Below are positions 44,496-55,240 of a stretch of DNA of 64,000 nucleotides, piece by piece. The DNA is taken from positions 1,110,501-1,174,500 of the forward strand of contig NZ_CP012154.1 in the NCBI RefSeq assembly GCF_001187785.1. The letters run 5' to 3'. This DNA comes from Wenzhouxiangella marina. Its GTDB lineage: Bacteria; Pseudomonadota; Gammaproteobacteria; Xanthomonadales; Wenzhouxiangellaceae. Numbering within the stretch: position 1 is the stretch's first letter; every line of letters begins with the position of its first letter. Made by a program: the position numbers and the translations under genes. A model generated the notes under the pieces. That model ran no database searches and had not been told where the DNA came from. It saw only the letters and a list, made by a program, of their open reading frames with translations.

Positions 44496-45059
44496 TCAGA
44501 ACAGCGAGAACGGTGACTTGCCACCGCCGCCACCGCCGCCACGACGGCGCCGGCGACGCATCCGCGCCAGCAGGGCCTGTTCGCGGTTGCGGATGAAGTC
44601 CGAGCGATTGAGCTCGGATTCGTCGATGCCCTTGCGCTTGGCCGCAGCGGAGCGGTAGCGAATGAAATCGCGGTAGGCCTCGATCTCGGGCTTGAGCTCG
44701 CGACACAGCAGCTCGACCATGATCGCATCGTCCAGAAAGCCCAGGCCCGGAATGTGATCCGGGATCAGATCTTCCGGGTTGTTGAAATAGGCCAGTGCCG
44801 AGAGGACGCGTTTGCGGCCCACGTCCTGCATGCCCCAGCCTTCGTCTTCGAGCATGTCGATCAGGATCTGCAGTTGGCCCAGACGCTCGCGGATGTAGTC
44901 GGCGCCGACGTTCTCATCGACGTCCTTGAGGAGCTGGCGCGCTCCGGCGATGATCTCGTCGCGAGACAGTTTCTTGGTGTTCTCGACGGCCTGCCGGGCC
45001 AGGGTGCGAAAGTGCTCGAGATCCTTCTCGGTGAATTCCAGAGTAACGCGCAAGCTCAT
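44496..45059 (-). CDS. YkvA/DUF1232-like protein with Arg- and Gly-rich tail
   Basis: 187 residues. The core LSALAYFNNPEDLIPDHIPG then LGFLDDAIMVELL matches the YkvA/DUF1232 signature, although without the usual strong membrane helices. The N-terminal 80 residues are helical. The tail is a block of six arginines, seven glycines and KSPFSLF, which may bind nucleic acid or membranes. The function of the family is unknown. It is convergent with elaA. Confidence 0.75.
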   Translation of the reverse strand: MSLRVTLEFTEKDLEHFRTLARQAVENTKKLSRDEIIAGARQLLKDVDENVGADYIRERLGQLQILIDMLEDEGWGMQDVGRKRVLSALAYFNNPEDLIPDHIPGLGFLDDAIMVELLCRELKPEIEAYRDFIRYRSAAAKRKGIDESELNRSDFIRNREQALLARMRRRRRRGGGGGGGKSPFSLF

Positions 45060-45144
45060 GTTCGTGTCCTTGAATTGTTCTTTGAAGTACTTGGTGCGTG
45101 AGTCAACCGCTATAGCGTAGAGCGCCGCCCTGATCGGGTCAACG

Positions 45145-45519
45145 TCAGGCCGCGATCACGAACAGCGCCACGCAGATTCCGAAGCTGGCGACCCAGACCA
45201 GCGATCTCCACAGATGCAGATCGGCCAGGTAGCAGACGCCGTAGGCCAGTCGAGTGGCGACGAAGGTGATGGCCAGGGCGTCGATGCGGGCCTGATCGGC
45301 GCCGGCCAGGCTGGCGATGATGACGGCGGCGGCGAAGAAGGGGAAGATCTCGAAGCCGTTCTGCTGCGCCCAGCTGGCGCGCTGGCGATAGCCTTCGAGC
45401 TTCTCTGCCCAGGCGCGCGGCGCCCTGTTGTTGTAGCCTCGGTGACCGATCTTGGCCACGCCGACCATGAGGTAGGGAATGATGGCTGCAATCAGCACGC
45501 ACCAGTAGGCGATCGTCAT
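45145..45519 (-). CDS. MAPEG-family membrane protein
   Basis: 124 residues with four hydrophobic helices, typical of MAPEG proteins (membrane-associated proteins in eicosanoid and glutathione metabolism). Characteristic features are YNNRAPRAWAEKLEGYRQRA and WAQQNGFEIFPFFAAAVI. Bacterial members are small and their substrate is generally unknown; some conjugate glutathione. Stand-alone gene. Confidence 0.88.
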   Translation of the reverse strand: MTIAYWCVLIAAIIPYLMVGVAKIGHRGYNNRAPRAWAEKLEGYRQRASWAQQNGFEIFPFFAAAVIIASLAGADQARIDALAITFVATRLAYGVCYLADLHLWRSLVWVASFGICVALFVIAA

Positions 45520-45610
45520 GGGAGGCTCCGCTGTCCTCTAAGGCCAGCGCGCAGTCTACCTTACAATGCATTTCCCACGCCGGATTCCTGAGCCCGAGGG
45601 ACATCATTCC

Positions 45611-46132
45611 ATGCAGCCGAACGACACGCCACGATCGTCAAGCACCCTGAAGGACTGGGTCATGGTGACCGAGCTGGCCGAGGCGGGGCCGCTGGCCGAG
45701 CCGATCTTTCAGCGCAAGTACGGTGCGCCGGCGCCCGCGCACGGTCATCACCTGCTGGTCTTCTGTCGCTGTGGCGAGGACTGGCTGCCGGGCAGCTATC
45801 TGAACTATCTGGAGCACCGGGACGCCATGCTCATCGGGGGCGCCTGCACCGATGGCCGCGTGCTGGCCCGCATGAGCGAGGCAGGACAGGCCGCCGTTCG
45901 GGACGCCGGCGGCCTGATGCTCCAGGCCGTGCGCTACGGCGAGGCGCGATTTGCCAGCTGCTCGGTCGGCACCTTCGGCCATTGCGGGGACGCTCGGTCC
46001 TGGTCCGTGCTGGCCCAGTGCGGCTACGAGCGGCTCGACGACCCGCATCTGATCGTGCGCTGGAATCGCCGGCCCGCCCCCTGGGCCAGACGGCGCCTGA
46101 TCCGCAGCGTGGCAGCGCTCGGCCCGTTCTGA
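45611..46132 (+). CDS. Protein of unknown function
   Basis: 173 residues, soluble; not recognised. It has several cysteines (FCRCGED, ASCSVGTFGHCGD, AQCGYERL) and a basic C-terminus. The pattern of an early strand followed by GGLMLQAVRYGEARFA and a late CGYERLDDPHLIVRW suggests a GNAT-like alpha/beta fold, but no acetyl-CoA loop is visible. The start at 45611 is supported by GAGGGA ten bases upstream. It is convergent with the deacetylase gene, whose stop is 8 bp away. Confidence 0.65.
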   Translation: MQPNDTPRSSSTLKDWVMVTELAEAGPLAEPIFQRKYGAPAPAHGHHLLVFCRCGEDWLPGSYLNYLEHRDAMLIGGACTDGRVLARMSEAGQAAVRDAGGLMLQAVRYGEARFASCSVGTFGHCGDARSWSVLAQCGYERLDDPHLIVRWNRRPAPWARRRLIRSVAALGPF

Positions 46133-46140
46133 GTGTCTGA

Positions 46141-46959
46141 TCAGACCGTTGCCAGCAGGGCTTCGAGTTCCTCGGAGCTGTGCCAGTCGCGGCCGCACAT
46201 GTAACGCGGCAGAAACCAGCGATCCGATGCGCGAGTGACCGGCTCGGGGTCACAGCCCAAGGCTGCCTCCAGGCCCAGACGCGCGGCTTCCTTCGGCAGA
46301 TACTCGCGTCGCAGGTAGTCGCTGCTCTGCCCGTAGGGATAGGCGAAATAGCGCGGGCGCCGGCCCGCGCAGGCCTCGATGTAGTCGCTGGCCGCGTCGA
46401 TTTCCTGGCGACACTCGGCTTCCGTGTCGATCCAGCGAAAATCGCCACGTCGATTGTCGCGCTGGGCGGTCCGAGCGAGTGAGGCATGGTTGTGATCCCA
46501 GCTGTGGGATTCGACGCTGATCAACCCGGACTCATTGGCCTGGCGCCACCAGTGATCGGGCCAGACCCCGAGGCTCATGTAGTCGTTTCGATCCAGCTCC
46601 TCTCGTGCCGCCGGTGAGGCGATGACGAAGGAAGTCAGGTGCGGTCGATGATGGGCGGATCGTGTCGGGTCGGCATCGAAGGCTCGAAGAGCGTTGTACA
46701 GGCTCGTCTGGCGTCCGCAACTGGGATGATCGAAGTCCTCGAAGTCCAGGATGGATCCGTCGTCGACGGTCAGCACCGCGACCTTGTCCGGCAGTTCGCC
46801 TCGATCGAGCAGCTCCAAGGCCAGGCTCAGGGGCAGGATCCGCCAGCCCAGGCGATCGAGAAGGCGCAGATCTTCCCTGAACGCCACTGGATCGTTGCCC
46901 GAGTAGTCGTTGTCCAGCACGTGGATCGAGTGCCAGGTCAGGACGACGAACCGACTCAT
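46141..46959 (-). CDS. Polysaccharide deacetylase family protein
   Basis: 272 residues of the carbohydrate esterase 4 type. The catalytic and metal motif TVDDG (two aspartates) appears near residue 65, the metal histidines in ESHSWDHNH, and FAYPYG further on. It has no signal peptide and might work in the cytoplasm, or be exported another way. Related proteins remove acetyl groups from chitin-like or exopolysaccharide sugars. Two bp after the LEA14-like lipoprotein gene on the same strand. Confidence 0.86.
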   Translation of the reverse strand: MSRFVVLTWHSIHVLDNDYSGNDPVAFREDLRLLDRLGWRILPLSLALELLDRGELPDKVAVLTVDDGSILDFEDFDHPSCGRQTSLYNALRAFDADPTRSAHHRPHLTSFVIASPAAREELDRNDYMSLGVWPDHWWRQANESGLISVESHSWDHNHASLARTAQRDNRRGDFRWIDTEAECRQEIDAASDYIEACAGRRPRYFAYPYGQSSDYLRREYLPKEAARLGLEAALGCDPEPVTRASDRWFLPRYMCGRDWHSSEELEALLATV

Positions 46960-46961
46960 GC

Positions 46962-47465
46962 TCAGCGAAACCGGTCGGCCTGGCCGGGGACGGCGTGCAG
47001 GAAGCCCTGCTGGCGAGCCCAGTCCTCGTCCGAGCGCTCGTCGGATTTGATCAGGATGAGCTCCCAGGAGAGGTTGTTGAGTTCGCGCCGGCCGAGTTCG
47101 CCCAGGGCTCGCCGAACATCCGGATCGGCGGCAAATTCGAACTCGAGCAGCTCGCGGCTTCGGGGTGCAACGCTCGGGGCGCTCATCAGCCGTTCCGAAC
47201 GAACCGGCTCGAGCTCGTCCAGCGTCAGCTCCAGTCGCAGCGCACCCAGGCGCAGGTCTTCGTCGTTGACGTTGGCGATACGCACGCTCACGAGCAGCGC
47301 ATCGGCAGCCAGGCGCATGCCGTCGAGGGTGAGTACCGGCGGTTCGCCTTCGACGCGACGTGGCTGACTGCCGCAGGCCGTGACCAGGGCCAGGCAGACC
47401 AGCGCGAGAAGGAGCGAAGCGCCGAGGCGTCGGAACCGGGGTCGAAGCGGAGAGATCGGCTGCAT
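46962..47465 (-). CDS. Second LEA14-like lipoprotein
   Basis: 167 residues with a lipobox LVTAC. The mature part matches the LEA_2 pattern: LLVSVRIANVNDEDLRLGAL, with Asn-Val-Asn in place of the usual Asn-Pro-Asn. It is similar in layout to the lipoprotein at 18497-18964, but with a longer C-terminus (WELILIKSDERSDEDW). The start at 47465 gives a short basic N-region before the hydrophobic stretch; an in-frame ATG 16 codons earlier is less likely. Coupled to the deacetylase gene. Confidence 0.75.
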   Translation of the reverse strand: MQPISPLRPRFRRLGASLLLALVCLALVTACGSQPRRVEGEPPVLTLDGMRLAADALLVSVRIANVNDEDLRLGALRLELTLDELEPVRSERLMSAPSVAPRSRELLEFEFAADPDVRRALGELGRRELNNLSWELILIKSDERSDEDWARQQGFLHAVPGQADRFR

Positions 47466-47540
47466 GAGGGTGCGTTGACCAGAGATTTGCCCGTCAGGCG
47501 GCATGATACTCATTTCGCGTCGAAGAGTCGGAGTGCATCG

Positions 47541-48320
47541 ATGAGCATCCAATCCCGCCAGGCCGAATCGGGGGCGACGGCCCTCGTGGTCGGTGCCAGT
47601 CGCGGCATCGGACTCGCCCTGGTCGAAGCCCTGCTGGCCGATTCGCGTTTCGAGCGGGTCATTGCTGCCGTGCGCCAGCCGGCTTCGGCTGAAGGGCTGG
47701 CGGGCCTTGAGGTGGCCCCCGGTCGATCACTGGAATGGCTGGAGCTCGACCTCGATCGCCCGGCGACGATCGAAGCGGTCGGTGAGACGCTCGATCGACG
47801 GGGATGGCGTCCATCCCTGCTGATTCATGCCGCCGGGCTGCTGCATGAGGCGCCGGAACTCCAGCCCGAGAAGCGTCTCGAGGACCTGGATGCGGCGTCG
47901 CTGGCACGCGTGTTCGCCGTGAACACGATCGGGCCTGCCCTGGTGCTCAAGGCCCTTCTGCCCCGAATGGATCGGGATCGACGCGCGGTGGCGGCGGTGA
48001 TTTCCGCGCGTGTCGGCTCGATCGGGGACAACCGCCTGGGCGGCTGGTATGCCTACCGCGCCAGCAAGGCGGCGCTGAACCAGATTCTTAGAACCGCCTC
48101 GATCGAGGCGCGGCGGCGTTTCCCGAACTGCATCCTGGCGGCCCTGCATCCGGGGACGACGGACACGGGGCTGTCGAAGCCATTCCAGGCCAATGTGCCG
48201 GATGAAAAGCTGTTCGCACCGAGCTTCACCGCCAAGCGTCTGCTGGCGGTCATGGAGGGGCTCGGCATCGACGACAGCGGAGGATTCTTCGCCTGGGACG
48301 GGCAGTCGATTCCATGGTAA
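47541..48320 (+). CDS. Short-chain dehydrogenase (C-factor/CsgA-like)
   Basis: 259 residues. Cofactor motif VVGASRGIG, HAAG (in place of NNAG), the Ser in ISARVGSIGDN and YRASKAALNQ for Tyr and Lys. The pattern matches the C-factor-like SDR group, which lacks an obvious small-molecule role in some species. The start at 47541 is chosen because the upstream open frame is antisense to the lipoprotein gene. No terminator seen downstream. Confidence 0.87.
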   Translation: MSIQSRQAESGATALVVGASRGIGLALVEALLADSRFERVIAAVRQPASAEGLAGLEVAPGRSLEWLELDLDRPATIEAVGETLDRRGWRPSLLIHAAGLLHEAPELQPEKRLEDLDAASLARVFAVNTIGPALVLKALLPRMDRDRRAVAAVISARVGSIGDNRLGGWYAYRASKAALNQILRTASIEARRRFPNCILAALHPGTTDTGLSKPFQANVPDEKLFAPSFTAKRLLAVMEGLGIDDSGGFFAWDGQSIPW

Positions 48321-48399
48321 GTCAGATGTCCGGAAAGCCGATTTCGAGAAAAAAATAACCTCCGGTCGGAATTGGCGTACACTGTGTGATACGCAGAAT

Positions 48400-48428
48400 T
48401 AGATCAAATAAGCTGCGTCTACTATAAA
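48400..48428 (+). promoter_or_regulatory. Possible promoter of the DUF6502 gene
   Basis: A -10 box TATAAA at 48423-48428 with TAGATC at 48400-48405 as a weak -35 and a 17-bp spacer, in a stretch that is much richer in A and T than the rest. The predicted leader is about 17 bases and contains a strong Shine-Dalgarno (AAGGAG) before the ATG at 48452. Confidence 0.4.
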
Positions 48429-48451
48429 GATCTCTTGGGAAGGAGAAGAAT

Positions 48452-49288
48452 ATGCCTCAGAACAACGCGAAAGCCGCGCAGGATATGTCGTGGCTCGTGC
48501 GCGTAGCCGAGCGGATGCTGCGCCCGGTCGCACGGCTCCTGGTCGGAAAGCTCTCGGCCACCGTGGCCATCACGATCCTCAAGGAAGCCTACATCGCCGA
48601 AGCGACTCGCAAGATGCGGCGCGAGCAGCCCGGCCGTCGAATCACCAAGTCGGCGCTGGCGCTCTGGACCGGGCTCGATACTCGGGCCATCTCGCAGCTC
48701 GAGACGCGCAAGCGTCCCGAGGTGATGCCGGCCCACGAACTGTGTCCCGAAGCTGCCGTGCTGCATGCCTGGAATACGGAAGCCCGCTATCGTGATCGGA
48801 AGACCAAGCAGCCCAAGGACCTCGGTGTCTACGGCCGCGGTGTCAGTCTGCAGACCCTGGTCTCGCGCGTGGCCGGCCGCAACGTGACCTCGACCACCGT
48901 GCTGGACAAGCTGGCCCAGAACGGCAACCTCAAGCTGGTGCCGGGGGACAACGTCCGACTGATCAACCCGAACTACGTGCCGACGACCGACGAAGAGCAG
49001 AAGATGCTCGAGGCCACGGCGGATTCCATCGGTCGTCACATGGAAACGGTGGCGCACAACATGGAGTCGGACAAGGCCAAGGGCGACTGGGTGCAGAACG
49101 AAATCGGTTCGGCCCGGATTCCCGCCGAGGATCTGCCGGAATTGCGCAAGGCCATGACGTCGCTGCTCAATGAACAGGGCAAGGCGGCCGACAAGGCAAT
49201 CAAGCAGGCTCAGGCCTCTGGCAAGCGGGTGTCCAACCAGTCGGTGGCCGTGGGCTACTACTACTGGGAAGAAGAACCCGAAGACTGA
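48452..49288 (+). CDS. DUF6502-like protein
   Basis: 278 residues. The N-terminal segment (LRPVARLLVGKLSATVAITILKEAYI) followed by a helix-turn-helix-like part (RRITKSALALWTGLDTRAISQL) and VLHAWNTEARY recalls DUF6502. It may bind DNA, which is inference from the HTH-like part. The gene has the best Shine-Dalgarno in the area (GGAAGGAGA) and an AT-rich leader, so it may be well expressed. No operon partner. Confidence 0.7.
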   Translation: MPQNNAKAAQDMSWLVRVAERMLRPVARLLVGKLSATVAITILKEAYIAEATRKMRREQPGRRITKSALALWTGLDTRAISQLETRKRPEVMPAHELCPEAAVLHAWNTEARYRDRKTKQPKDLGVYGRGVSLQTLVSRVAGRNVTSTTVLDKLAQNGNLKLVPGDNVRLINPNYVPTTDEEQKMLEATADSIGRHMETVAHNMESDKAKGDWVQNEIGSARIPAEDLPELRKAMTSLLNEQGKAADKAIKQAQASGKRVSNQSVAVGYYYWEEEPED

Positions 49289-49337
49289 GAAACCGACGGC
49301 CACTTCCGCCCCGGTTCCCGGAGCGGAAGCGGCCGAC

Positions 49338-49700
49338 TCAGCCCGGCTTGTGGACGGCCAGCGCGGCGATCGCCACGAAGGTGATCAGGGCCAGCAGGTA
49401 GAACAGCACCCCGCGCTGGCGCTGCTCGACCCGGAACGCGGCGATCCCCAGGCCGATGTAGGCCGCAACCAGGATCAGTTTCACGCCCAGCCAGGACCAG
49501 ATCGAGAACTGCATCTGGACCCAGAGCGCCAGGCCGGAGCCCAGCAGAAGTGTGTCGATGACATGCGGCCCGATGCGGATCATCGGGTGTGCCAGTGGCC
49601 GCTTCAGTACGAGGCGGACGAAGCCCCGCAGCGCGAAACCGATCCCGCTGATCAGCGCCAGCCCCAGGTGCAGGTATTTCAGAAGAACGTAGATGCTCAT
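49338..49700 (-). CDS. SirB2-like membrane protein
   Basis: 120 residues with four hydrophobic helices; YVLLKYLHLGLALISGIGFALRG and the later GPHVIDTLLLGSGL fit the SirB family. The function is unknown, despite the name's link to a Salmonella invasion regulator. The start at 49700 (MSIYVLLKYLH) is the usual one for the family. It is divergent from the CoA hydrolase gene. Confidence 0.85.
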   Translation of the reverse strand: MSIYVLLKYLHLGLALISGIGFALRGFVRLVLKRPLAHPMIRIGPHVIDTLLLGSGLALWVQMQFSIWSWLGVKLILVAAYIGLGIAAFRVEQRQRGVLFYLLALITFVAIAALAVHKPG

Positions 49701-49882
49701 CGAGTGTCGGCTCCCTGCCGGTTCTGGATTCGATCGCGCGCACCTCTCCGGACCGCAGCAAGCGGGCCGAACGTGGCCGACGGCTCGAACCTGTGTCAAG
49801 ACTCCCGTGCCGGAGTCTATCAGGGCAATGGACGGTACCGCTCGAATGCTGGCGCTTTCTGCTATTTTGGGCACCGGATTCC

Positions 49883-51781
<1,899 letters not shown>

Positions 51782-52606
51782 TGGGCCGAGATGGCTTCGG
51801 CCACCGGGGCGGGTGCCTTCATCCAGGCGAAGTGATCGGTGGGTAGATCCCCGGGCAGGGCGCTGATCATGCACCGCTCGACCTCGCAGCCGGGCATCAG
51901 CCCCAGCAGATGGTCGAGGGAGGCTTTCGGTACGAACCAGTCATCGGCCAGGCGGATCCCCAGCACGCGGGTCTTCAATTCGGCCATGCCGATTTCCGGG
52001 TCGGGCTCGAGCGAGGGCAGGGCATAGCTGCCACGACGACCGGTCCAGGTCCAATCGGCGATCACGCCACGCGCTTCCCGGCCCGCAAAGCCCAGGCGGC
52101 GGCCGGGGTAATGGCCGATCAGGCTGCCGATGACGGGCATGACCCGGAACGCGGGGGCGAGCAGCAGCTGCTGATACCAGTGGAAGGCCCCACGCCAGGG
52201 CGCGCCGCCCGCGACGGTGATGACGCCGGCGGTCCGGTCCGGCCGTCGACCGGCCAGCAGGCAGGCGAACTGCGAGCCCAGGCTGTGCCCGGCCAGCAGC
52301 ATCGGCCGGCCCGATCGTCTTTCGGCCAGAAGCTCGATAGCCGCCCGTAGATCCACATCGAGGAGTTCCCGGTAGCCCCAGTTGCACTCGCGGCTGGCCC
52401 GCTGATCGGAGGAACCGATGCCGCGCCATTCGTGGATGAAGACCTCGATGCCATGTTCGGCCAGGGACTGGCCCAGGGGGATGTACTGGCGCGCGCTCAG
52501 TCCCATGCCCGGCAGGAAGAACAGAGCCTGTCGGGCCGACTCGCTGGGAACGTGGATCAGATCGAAGTGATGGCCGTCGTCGGTAACAACCGAAACGGTG
52601 GGTTGG

Positions 52607-53254
52607 CTATGGGGCATTCGTATTGCGGGTCGGGAAGGCGCGCAGGGCGCCGGTCAGGATCAGGAACTGGGCGATGAAGTAGCTGGCGATGATCAACTTC
52701 AGTGAATGCTCGAAGCTGCCGAGAAAGCGGTCGATGCCGATCAGGGCGTCGGAGATCACGAACAGCACGGCCCCGGCGTAGATGCGACCGGGCCGCGCCT
52801 CGACCAGGCTGGCGCTGACCGCCATGGTGATCAGGGCGGCGATGTAGATCGTCACGGGGATCAGGCTGTCACCGAGCCCGGGGCGCAGCAGAATGAACAT
52901 GCCGAGGCCGATCGCGACCACTGGCAGCCACCAGGGCCAGCGAGCAAGGAATCCGTGCCTGCGGCCCAGGAAGGCCACGCTGTAGGCGATCTGGGTGACC
53001 AGGAAACAGGCCAGGCCAGCAGTGAAGTAATCGCCACGGTCGAGCGCCAGGAACAGATCGCCGCCAGCCGCCGCCACGAAGCCGATCGCCAGGATCGGCC
53101 CGGCCAGTGCCGCCAGCCGCCGCCAGACCAGCGCCGCGGCGATCAGCATGGGCGTGAACTTGGCGATCCAGATGTAGGGGATGGGATCGAGCCACAGGCT
53201 CGTCCAGTAGATCGCGGCCAACAGGATGAAGCCGATGATGCTCACTCGATTCAT
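52607..53254 (-). CDS. YhhN-family membrane protein (lysoplasmalogenase-like)
   Basis: 215 residues with about eight hydrophobic helices. Family motifs AAAGGDLFLALDR and FVISDALIGIDRF (with conserved aspartates) match YhhN/TMEM86, a group including lysoplasmalogenases that hydrolyse vinyl-ether lipids. An AGGA Shine-Dalgarno precedes the ATG at 53254. Whether this bacterium has plasmalogens is unknown. Upstream partner of the alpha/beta hydrolase. Confidence 0.88.
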   Translation of the reverse strand: MNRVSIIGFILLAAIYWTSLWLDPIPYIWIAKFTPMLIAAALVWRRLAALAGPILAIGFVAAAGGDLFLALDRGDYFTAGLACFLVTQIAYSVAFLGRRHGFLARWPWWLPVVAIGLGMFILLRPGLGDSLIPVTIYIAALITMAVSASLVEARPGRIYAGAVLFVISDALIGIDRFLGSFEHSLKLIIASYFIAQFLILTGALRAFPTRNTNAP

Positions 53255-53343
53255 GCCCCACATCCTACCCCGAGTCAACGCCTCGGACGCGCCGGAGTTC
53301 GCCCGCCGGCGGGCCGGTCTTGCTCAGCCCTGTGTCGGAGCGA

Positions 53344-55155
53344 CTAGCTGCCCTCGTTCTGGGTCGGGCGGGGTGGCTCGGCAATGCACTCGGTCTGGCC
53401 GGGCTGGGGCTGGAAGAAGCCGGGTGCGCAGGGCGTCTGCGAGGACTGGCCGGGAACGGGCACGAAATGATCCACGTCGGCCAGCAGGCATTCGCTCATC
53501 GCGCTTTCCGGCGCGTAGCGTCCCGCAGCGCAGTCGAAGGCGGTCGTCTGTCCGAGCTGGGCCACGAATCGGCCGGGCGGTGCGGCATCGCAGCGGCTCT
53601 GGCCGCTGGCGGCAGCGAAGCGACCGACCTCGCAGGCCTGCGCGCTGCTCTGGCCCGTCAGGGCGACGAAGCGCCCCGGCGGGGCCGCATTGCAGCGGCT
53701 CTGGCCGCTGCTGGCCTGGAAGCTGCCGATGCTGCAGAGCGTGGCCTGGGACTGCCCCATCGCGGCGACGAAACGCCCGGGCGGCGCCAGGTCGCAGCTG
53801 CTCTGTCCACTATTGGCGGCAAATCGGCCGACGGCGCAATTCTGGGCCGTGGTCTGGCCCGGCTGCGGCACGAAGCGTCCGGGCAGCGCTTCTTCGCAGG
53901 CGCTCTGCGCGAAGTTGGCCGTGAATCGTCCCGGTGCACAATCCTGGGCAAAGCTCTGACCCGACTGCGCCACGAAACGCCCCGGCTCGGCCGAGTTGCA
54001 GCTGCTTTGTCCGCTCTGGGCCGTAAAGCGTCCTGGCGTGCAATCCAGAGCCGAACTCTGGCCGAGTTGGGCGACGAAGCGACCCGGGGGTGCCAGATCA
54101 CAGGCGCTCTGGCCCGCGTTGGCAGCGAAACTCCCGATCTGGCAGGCCTGAGCGGCAACTTGTCCGGTCAAGGCCACGAAGCGGCCCGGAGGTGCCAGAT
54201 CGCAGCTGCTCTGACCGGCGCTGGCCGCGAAGCGACCGACCGCGCAGTCCTGGGCGACCGTCTGGCCGGGCTCGGGGATGAAACGGCCAGGCTCTGCCAG
54301 GATGCAGGCGCTCTGACCGCTGGCGGCGGTAAAGCGACCCGGGGCGCAATCCTGCGCCGCGCTCTGTCCCGGCTGCGGCACGAAGCGACCGGGCAGGGCC
54401 GCATCGCAGGCACTCTGGGCGGCGGCGGCAGAAAACCGTCCCGGGGCACAGTCCTCGGGCTGGGCCTGACCGGGCAGGGCGACGAAGCGCCCGGGCGGTG
54501 CGAGATCACAGACACTCTGACCCGCGCTGGCGGCGAAGCGCCCGACGGTGCAGTCCTGGGCGGTGGTCTGGCCAGGTCCGGGCACGAAGCGCCCGGGCAG
54601 AGCCTCATCGCAGGCGCTCTGGCCGCTGGCAGCGGCAAAGCGGCCAGCGGCACATTCCAGTGCCGCGCTTTGACCCGTCTGCGCCACGAAACGTCCCGGC
54701 AGGGCGTCGTCGCAGCGGGTCAATCCCGATGCGGGAGCGAATCGCCCGACCGAGCAGTCCTGGGCGGCGCTCTGCGCTTCCTGGGCGACGAAACGCCCGG
54801 GCGGGGCCTCGGTCTGGGTCGTGGCGGCCGGCATCGACACGAAATGACCGGGGTCGGCCGGCGTCTGTGAGATCGCCCCGCTGGTGGAGACGTAGTAACC
54901 CGGCGCCGCGGGCAGCTGGCGGCTCTGGCCGGCGCTGGGGACGTAGAAGCCGGGCTGGGCGAGGATGCAGTCGAGGGGTGCGAAAACGGCCGATTGCTGG
55001 TAGCGGTCGCGCAGGATTTCCTCGTCGAAGGCGCCTGCCGGGCAATCGCCTCTGGCCCAGACCGGCTGCGAGAGGGCGGTCACGATGGCGATCGACAGGG
55101 CGCTGCGACGCAATGAGCGCAGGGGTCGGGTGCGGCCCGACGGCTTGATTGTCAT
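53344..55155 (-). CDS. Secreted cysteine-rich repeat protein
   Basis: 603 residues. Signal peptide (about 1-35, ALSIAIVTALSQPVWA), a short lead with two cysteines, three 17-residue cysteine-free half-repeats (68-118, PGFYVPSAGQS type), then 14 units of exactly 34 residues (119-594) and a nine-residue tail. A unit reads PGRFVAQxGQSxAQDC followed by xxGRFAAxSGQSxC; it is a double 17-mer with cysteines at positions 16 and 30. The pattern resembles eukaryotic-like GCC2/GCC3 (ephrin-receptor-like) repeats. Likely a disulphide-linked rod on the cell surface or outside. AGGAG lies ten bases before the ATG. It is divergent from a radical SAM gene (86 bp). Confidence 0.85.
   Translation of the reverse strand: MTIKPSGRTRPLRSLRRSALSIAIVTALSQPVWARGDCPAGAFDEEILRDRYQQSAVFAPLDCILAQPGFYVPSAGQSRQLPAAPGYYVSTSGAISQTPADPGHFVSMPAATTQTEAPPGRFVAQEAQSAAQDCSVGRFAPASGLTRCDDALPGRFVAQTGQSAALECAAGRFAAASGQSACDEALPGRFVPGPGQTTAQDCTVGRFAASAGQSVCDLAPPGRFVALPGQAQPEDCAPGRFSAAAAQSACDAALPGRFVPQPGQSAAQDCAPGRFTAASGQSACILAEPGRFIPEPGQTVAQDCAVGRFAASAGQSSCDLAPPGRFVALTGQVAAQACQIGSFAANAGQSACDLAPPGRFVAQLGQSSALDCTPGRFTAQSGQSSCNSAEPGRFVAQSGQSFAQDCAPGRFTANFAQSACEEALPGRFVPQPGQTTAQNCAVGRFAANSGQSSCDLAPPGRFVAAMGQSQATLCSIGSFQASSGQSRCNAAPPGRFVALTGQSSAQACEVGRFAAASGQSRCDAAPPGRFVAQLGQTTAFDCAAGRYAPESAMSECLLADVDHFVPVPGQSSQTPCAPGFFQPQPGQTECIAEPPRPTQNEGS
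53374..54954 (-). repeat. 31 tandem 17-codon (51-bp) repeats, mostly paired as 102-bp units
   Basis: DNA encoding residues 68-594 of the secreted protein. The first three copies (54802-54954) stand alone and lack Cys; the other 28 are paired into 14 units of 102 bp (53374-54801). The units keep length exactly but differ in sequence, so they are old rather than recent duplications. The last unit begins VDHF instead of PGRF. Confidence 0.9.
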
Positions 55156-55240
55156 GGTCCCGAAACTCCTGTTAGTCTGCCGGTCGGCCTGGCCGATGGC
55201 GGACTCTGCTCCCTCGAATACCTTGAATAGTCGGACAGAC

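Noticed and set aside
46135-46146. Perfect palindrome GTCTGATCAGAC between convergent genes
   Set aside because: It overlaps a stop codon in an 8-bp gap, has no loop, and cannot act as a normal hairpin terminator; it is likely chance.
46995-47540. Possible N-terminal extension of the short-chain dehydrogenase
   Set aside because: It is antisense to the LEA14-like lipoprotein; the ATG at 47541 gives the normal SDR start.
53320-54870. A long repeated open frame on the plus strand opposite the cysteine-rich repeat protein
   Set aside because: It is the mirror of the 102-bp repeats. The minus frame has a signal peptide, a Shine-Dalgarno and regular cysteines, whereas the plus frame has none of these.
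53374-54954. Regular repeats that might be a CRISPR array
   Set aside because: The period is 102 bp, repeats and spacers are not distinct, and the whole region is one coding frame with no cas genes nearby.
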